Below are positions 5,927-8,311 of a stretch of 8,311 nt of DNA, piece by piece. Position 1 is the stretch's first letter. Each line of letters opens with the position of its first letter. The notes below the pieces were generated by a model. It was given only the letters and a program-made list of their open reading frames with translations, was not told the DNA's origin and did not search any database. The stretch covers positions 1 through 8,311 of the forward strand of contig JACQPI010000235.1 in NCBI GenBank assembly GCA_016207585.1, in the 5' to 3' direction. Both the position numbers and the translations under genes were made by a program. The stretch comes from Elusimicrobiota bacterium. GTDB taxonomy: Bacteria; Elusimicrobiota; Elusimicrobia; UBA1565; JACRDR01.

Positions 5927-6379
5927 GTGACTAATAACCGAGCCGCGCATCGGGAATTGAGCCTGGTCCGCATTTCCCTCTCCGTCCAGTATGCCCTGGA
6001 GGGAATCCGCGACTTGGCGCACCATTATGGAGCAGGTTATTTGCAGGCGAAACAGATCGCCAAACGCTGCGGACTGCCCGCCGAGTTCCTCGTCAAAATA
6101 TTCAGCCGCCTGGCGGCACGACGCATCCTCGAAAGCCGTCGCGGACCCGGCGGCGGCTTCGCTTTGGCCCGAGATCCCGAACGCATTCGAGTCGCGGAGA
6201 TCCTGGAGGCGTTGGAAAAACCCCGGCAAGGCAGGAGGGCATGCCTCCTGGGCCGGCGCTTCTGCGGAGATAATAGCGCCTGCCAAATTCACAATATCGC
6301 GGTGCAGATGGAGGAGCGGTTGCTCAATAAGCTCAGGATCATAAACCTCGCCGAGCTGGTCGGCCTAGCGCCGTCATGA
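5927..6379 (+). CDS. Rrf2-family transcriptional regulator with Fe-S cysteine motif
   Basis: The protein is about 150 residues. It has the Rrf2 opening VRISLSVQYALEGIRDLA, a winged helix-turn-helix (about residues 38-72: LQAKQIAKRCGLPAEFLVKI), and the wing RRGPGGGFALARDPERI. It then carries three cysteines, C106-x6-C113-x5-C119. In IscR, NsrR and RirA the equivalent three cysteines hold an Fe-S cluster that senses cluster status, nitric oxide or iron, so a cluster-dependent DNA-binding switch is expected here. The gene lies 56 nt after the permease and 25 nt before the molybdoenzyme gene, so it is probably co-transcribed with the latter and regulates it. Start: the GTG at 5927, with GAGCGGG upstream, gives 12 residues more than usual before the Rrf2 core. 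TTG 5957 or CTG 5963 would give a more typical N-terminus but have weaker or tightly spaced Shine-Dalgarno sequences. The family call is firm; the signal sensed is inferred. Confidence 0.88.
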   Translation: MTNNRAAHRELSLVRISLSVQYALEGIRDLAHHYGAGYLQAKQIAKRCGLPAEFLVKIFSRLAARRILESRRGPGGGFALARDPERIRVAEILEALEKPRQGRRACLLGRRFCGDNSACQIHNIAVQMEERLLNKLRIINLAELVGLAPS

Positions 6380-6391
6380 CGAGATCCCCCC

Positions 6392-6396
6392 GGAGG
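6392..6396 (+). promoter_or_regulatory. Strong Shine-Dalgarno sequence for the molybdoenzyme gene
   Basis: GGAGG is 8 nt before the ATG at 6405. It clearly selects that start and places the Tat signal at the N-terminus. It is one of the strongest ribosome binding sites in the window. Confidence 0.8.
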
Positions 6397-6404
6397 ACCC
6401 ATCC

Positions 6405-8311
6405 ATGGACCTAAACGACTTGAATAAAAGAATCAGCCGCAGGGAGTTTTTAAAATATTCCGGGGCCGGCGCCTTGGTCCTGCTCGCTAACGAACCCCTC
6501 TTCGCGCTCCTGCGGCCGACCGCCGCGAGCGACAATCCCCTCGACTACTACCCAAGCCGCGATTGGGAAAAGGTGTACCGGGACCTGGTCGCCACGGACG
6601 GGCAGTTTTGCTTCCTCTGCGCCCCCAACGACACGCACAACTGCCTGCTGAAAGCCTACACGAAAAACGGGGTGGCGATGTTCTTCGGCCCGACTTATGG
6701 TTACGGCAAGGCGACGGATATCTACGGCAACCAATCCTCCCATCGCTGGGATCCGCGCTGCTGCCAAAAAGGGCTGGCCCTCATCCGCAAGGTCTACGGG
6801 CCGCGGCGGGTCAAGTACCCTTCCGTCCGCAAGGGCTTCAAGGAATGGGCCGACGCGGGCTTCCCGCGCGATCCCGACGGCCGCATGCCGGAGAAGTACC
6901 GCAATCGGGGCAAGGAGCCCTTCGTAAAAGTGGGTTGGGACGAAGCCTTCGCCATCGTCGCGAAAATATTGGATAACGTCGCCCGCACCTACACCGGCGA
7001 AGCCGGGATGGACCTCCTGCGCCGGCAGGGTTACGACCCGGCCATGGTGGAAGCGACCCACGGCACGGGAACGCAGGTACTCAAGTTCCGGGGCGGCATG
7101 CCGCTCCTGGGGGCCACCCGTATTTTCGGCATGAATCGCTTCGCCAACTCCATCGCCCTGCTCGATGCCAAGATACGCGGCGTCGGGTCGGACAAGGCGG
7201 TCGGCGCCCGGGTTTGGGACAGCTACTCCTGGCATACGGACCTGCCGCCCGGCCACACCATGGCCTGCGGCCACCAGACCATCGATTTCGATCTCGCCAC
7301 GGCCGAGAACGCCAATCTCATCGTATTGGTCGGCATGAACTGGATATCGACCAAGATGCCGGACGCCCACTGGCTCACCGAGGCGCGTCTCAAGGGGACC
7401 CAAATCGTCACGGTGGCGGCCGAATACCAATCCACCTCCAACAAGGCCGACCGCGTCATCATCGTGCGGCCGGGCTCCGATCCGGCTTACGCCCTGGGCT
7501 TGGCCAACGTCATCTTCAAGGAAAGGCTCTACGACGAAGAGTTCGTGAAGGGCCACACGGATCTGCCCCTATTGGTCCGCACCGACACGCTCAAGCTCCT
7601 CAAACCCCAGGAGTTCATCGCGAACTACAAGCCCGCGCAGCTCAAGAACACCGTCCTGCTCAAGGACGGAGAAAAGCCGCCGTCGGCCTACAAGCAGGAG
7701 AAGCAAATCGTCGCGGAAAAACTCCGCAACGAGTGGGGAGACTTCGTGGCATGGGACCGGGGGCTCAACGCGCCCGTCGTCGTCACCCGCGACGACGCGG
7801 CCCAGGCCAAGAACTTCGCTCTCGAGGGGACTTTCAAGATCAAGGCCCTCGACGGCAAGGAGGTGGCTGTTCGCCCGGTCTTCGACATGGTCCAGGAGCA
7901 CGCCTCTCATTTCACGCCGGAAGCGGTGGGCCGGATATGCCACACCGATCCGGAGGCCGTGACGTGGCTGGCGCGCGAGATCGCGGCCAACAAGGGCAAA
8001 ACCCTCGTCGCCTACGGCATGGGCCCGAACCATTTTTTCAACAACGACCTCAAGGATCGGACCGGTTTTCTCGTCTGCTCCCTGACGCGCAACATCGGAT
8101 TTCATGGAGGCAATATCGGTTCGTACGCGGGCAATTACCGCGGAGCCTATTTCAACGGCCTTCCGTACTACATCGCCGAAGACCCCTTCCACATCGCCCT
8201 GGGAAAGGAGGACCACGCGCAGTACAAGCCCTATTTCAGGTACGAGTCGGCCCACTACTTCAACTACGGCGACCGTCCCTTGCGCGTTGGAAATAAAGAG
8301 TTCACCGGCAA
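6405..8311 (+). CDS. NarG/NxrA-type molybdopterin oxidoreductase, catalytic alpha subunit (partial, Tat-exported)
   Basis: The frame is open from 6405 to the right edge: 635 residues, with the C-terminus missing (family members are about 1,100-1,250). Residues 11-17 (SRREFLK) followed by a hydrophobic stretch form a twin-arginine signal, so the enzyme should be folded in the cytoplasm and act in the periplasm. The FS0 Fe-S motif is C72-x3-D76-x3-C80-x39-C120, where E. coli NarG has H-x3-C-x3-C-x34-C; an extra C69 and C119 sit beside it. SYSWHTDLPP (273-282) aligns with the NarG segment carrying its Mo-ligand aspartate, giving D279. Other matches to the family are KMPDAHWLTEARLKGTQ, VRPGSDPAYALGLANVIF (354-371) and LTRNIGFHGGNIGSYAGNYR (560-579). 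It is thus a type II DMSO-reductase-family protein binding a Mo-bis-MGD cofactor. Wording such as CAPNDTHNC and the periplasmic location favour a nitrite oxidoreductase (NxrA)-like or related periplasmic nitrate-converting enzyme over cytoplasmic NarG. Direction and substrate (nitrite, nitrate, chlorate or another) cannot be decided. Beta (Fe-S) and gamma (haem) subunits would be expected just outside the window. Confidence 0.9.
   Translation, partial: MDLNDLNKRISRREFLKYSGAGALVLLANEPLFALLRPTAASDNPLDYYPSRDWEKVYRDLVATDGQFCFLCAPNDTHNCLLKAYTKNGVAMFFGPTYGYGKATDIYGNQSSHRWDPRCCQKGLALIRKVYGPRRVKYPSVRKGFKEWADAGFPRDPDGRMPEKYRNRGKEPFVKVGWDEAFAIVAKILDNVARTYTGEAGMDLLRRQGYDPAMVEATHGTGTQVLKFRGGMPLLGATRIFGMNRFANSIALLDAKIRGVGSDKAVGARVWDSYSWHTDLPPGHTMACGHQTIDFDLATAENANLIVLVGMNWISTKMPDAHWLTEARLKGTQIVTVAAEYQSTSNKADRVIIVRPGSDPAYALGLANVIFKERLYDEEFVKGHTDLPLLVRTDTLKLLKPQEFIANYKPAQLKNTVLLKDGEKPPSAYKQEKQIVAEKLRNEWGDFVAWDRGLNAPVVVTRDDAAQAKNFALEGTFKIKALDGKEVAVRPVFDMVQEHASHFTPEAVGRICHTDPEAVTWLAREIAANKGKTLVAYGMGPNHFFNNDLKDRTGFLVCSLTRNIGFHGGNIGSYAGNYRGAYFNGLPYYIAEDPFHIALGKEDHAQYKPYFRYESAHYFNYGDRPLRVGNKEFTG

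Noticed and set aside
6450..7556. 368-residue minus-strand frame and the + strand frame 7214-8296 within the molybdoenzyme
   Set aside because: Both are shadows of the NarG/NxrA-like gene, whose own frame is open to the window edge and matches family motifs throughout.
1..8311. CRISPR arrays, tRNA or rRNA genes, insertion sequences, attachment sites
   Set aside because: No spaced direct repeats, cloverleaf-like or rRNA-like sequence, transposase motif or terminal inverted repeats were seen on either strand.

Overview
The window is GC-rich, densely coded bacterial DNA with every gene on the + strand. A TolC-type outer-membrane channel, a MacA-type periplasmic adaptor and a Tat-exported molybdoenzyme show a Gram-negative (diderm) cell. 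The sequence alone does not fix the phylum. A periplasmic nitrite-oxidoreductase-like catalytic subunit fits Nitrospirota, Planctomycetota, or an uncultured lineage such as Elusimicrobiota; that list is a guess.

Layout. Positions 1-273 hold no convincing gene. They contain a terminator-like hairpin (14-34), a perfect inverted repeat (50-64), an AT-rich promoter candidate (158-190) and a hairpin that abuts the first start codon (254-271). A tightly packed five-gene set follows: (1) a receiver domain fused to a five-helix, Yip1-like membrane domain (274-1446); (2) a TolC-family outer-membrane efflux protein (about 1398-2960); (3) a MacA/HlyD-like adaptor (2957-3985); (4) a LolD/MacB-type ABC ATPase (3985-4683); (5) a MacB/FtsX-type permease (4680-5870). 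Three of the junctions are stop/start overlaps of 1 or 4 nt, so this looks like one translationally coupled operon for a split MacAB-TolC-type tripartite exporter. Its first gene looks like a phosphorylation-responsive membrane protein.

After a 56-nt gap comes an Rrf2-family regulator with the three-cysteine Fe-S motif (about 5927-6379). Then, 25 nt later and behind a strong ribosome binding site, a large open frame begins at 6405 and runs off the right edge. It encodes the N-terminal 635 residues of a NarG/NxrA-type (type II DMSO reductase family) molybdopterin oxidoreductase with a Tat signal. Its FS0 cluster motif reads C-x3-D-x3-C instead of the NarG H-x3-C-x3-C, and the type II Mo-ligand aspartate is present (D279).

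Working model: the efflux operon and the respiratory molybdoenzyme locus are adjacent modules. The Rrf2 protein is probably the Fe-S or nitric-oxide-responsive regulator of the molybdoenzyme operon. The most notable points are the receiver-Yip1 fusion heading the exporter operon, the aspartate-containing FS0 motif, the Rrf2-molybdoenzyme pairing, and a perfect 26-nt palindrome just after the first gene's stop codon.
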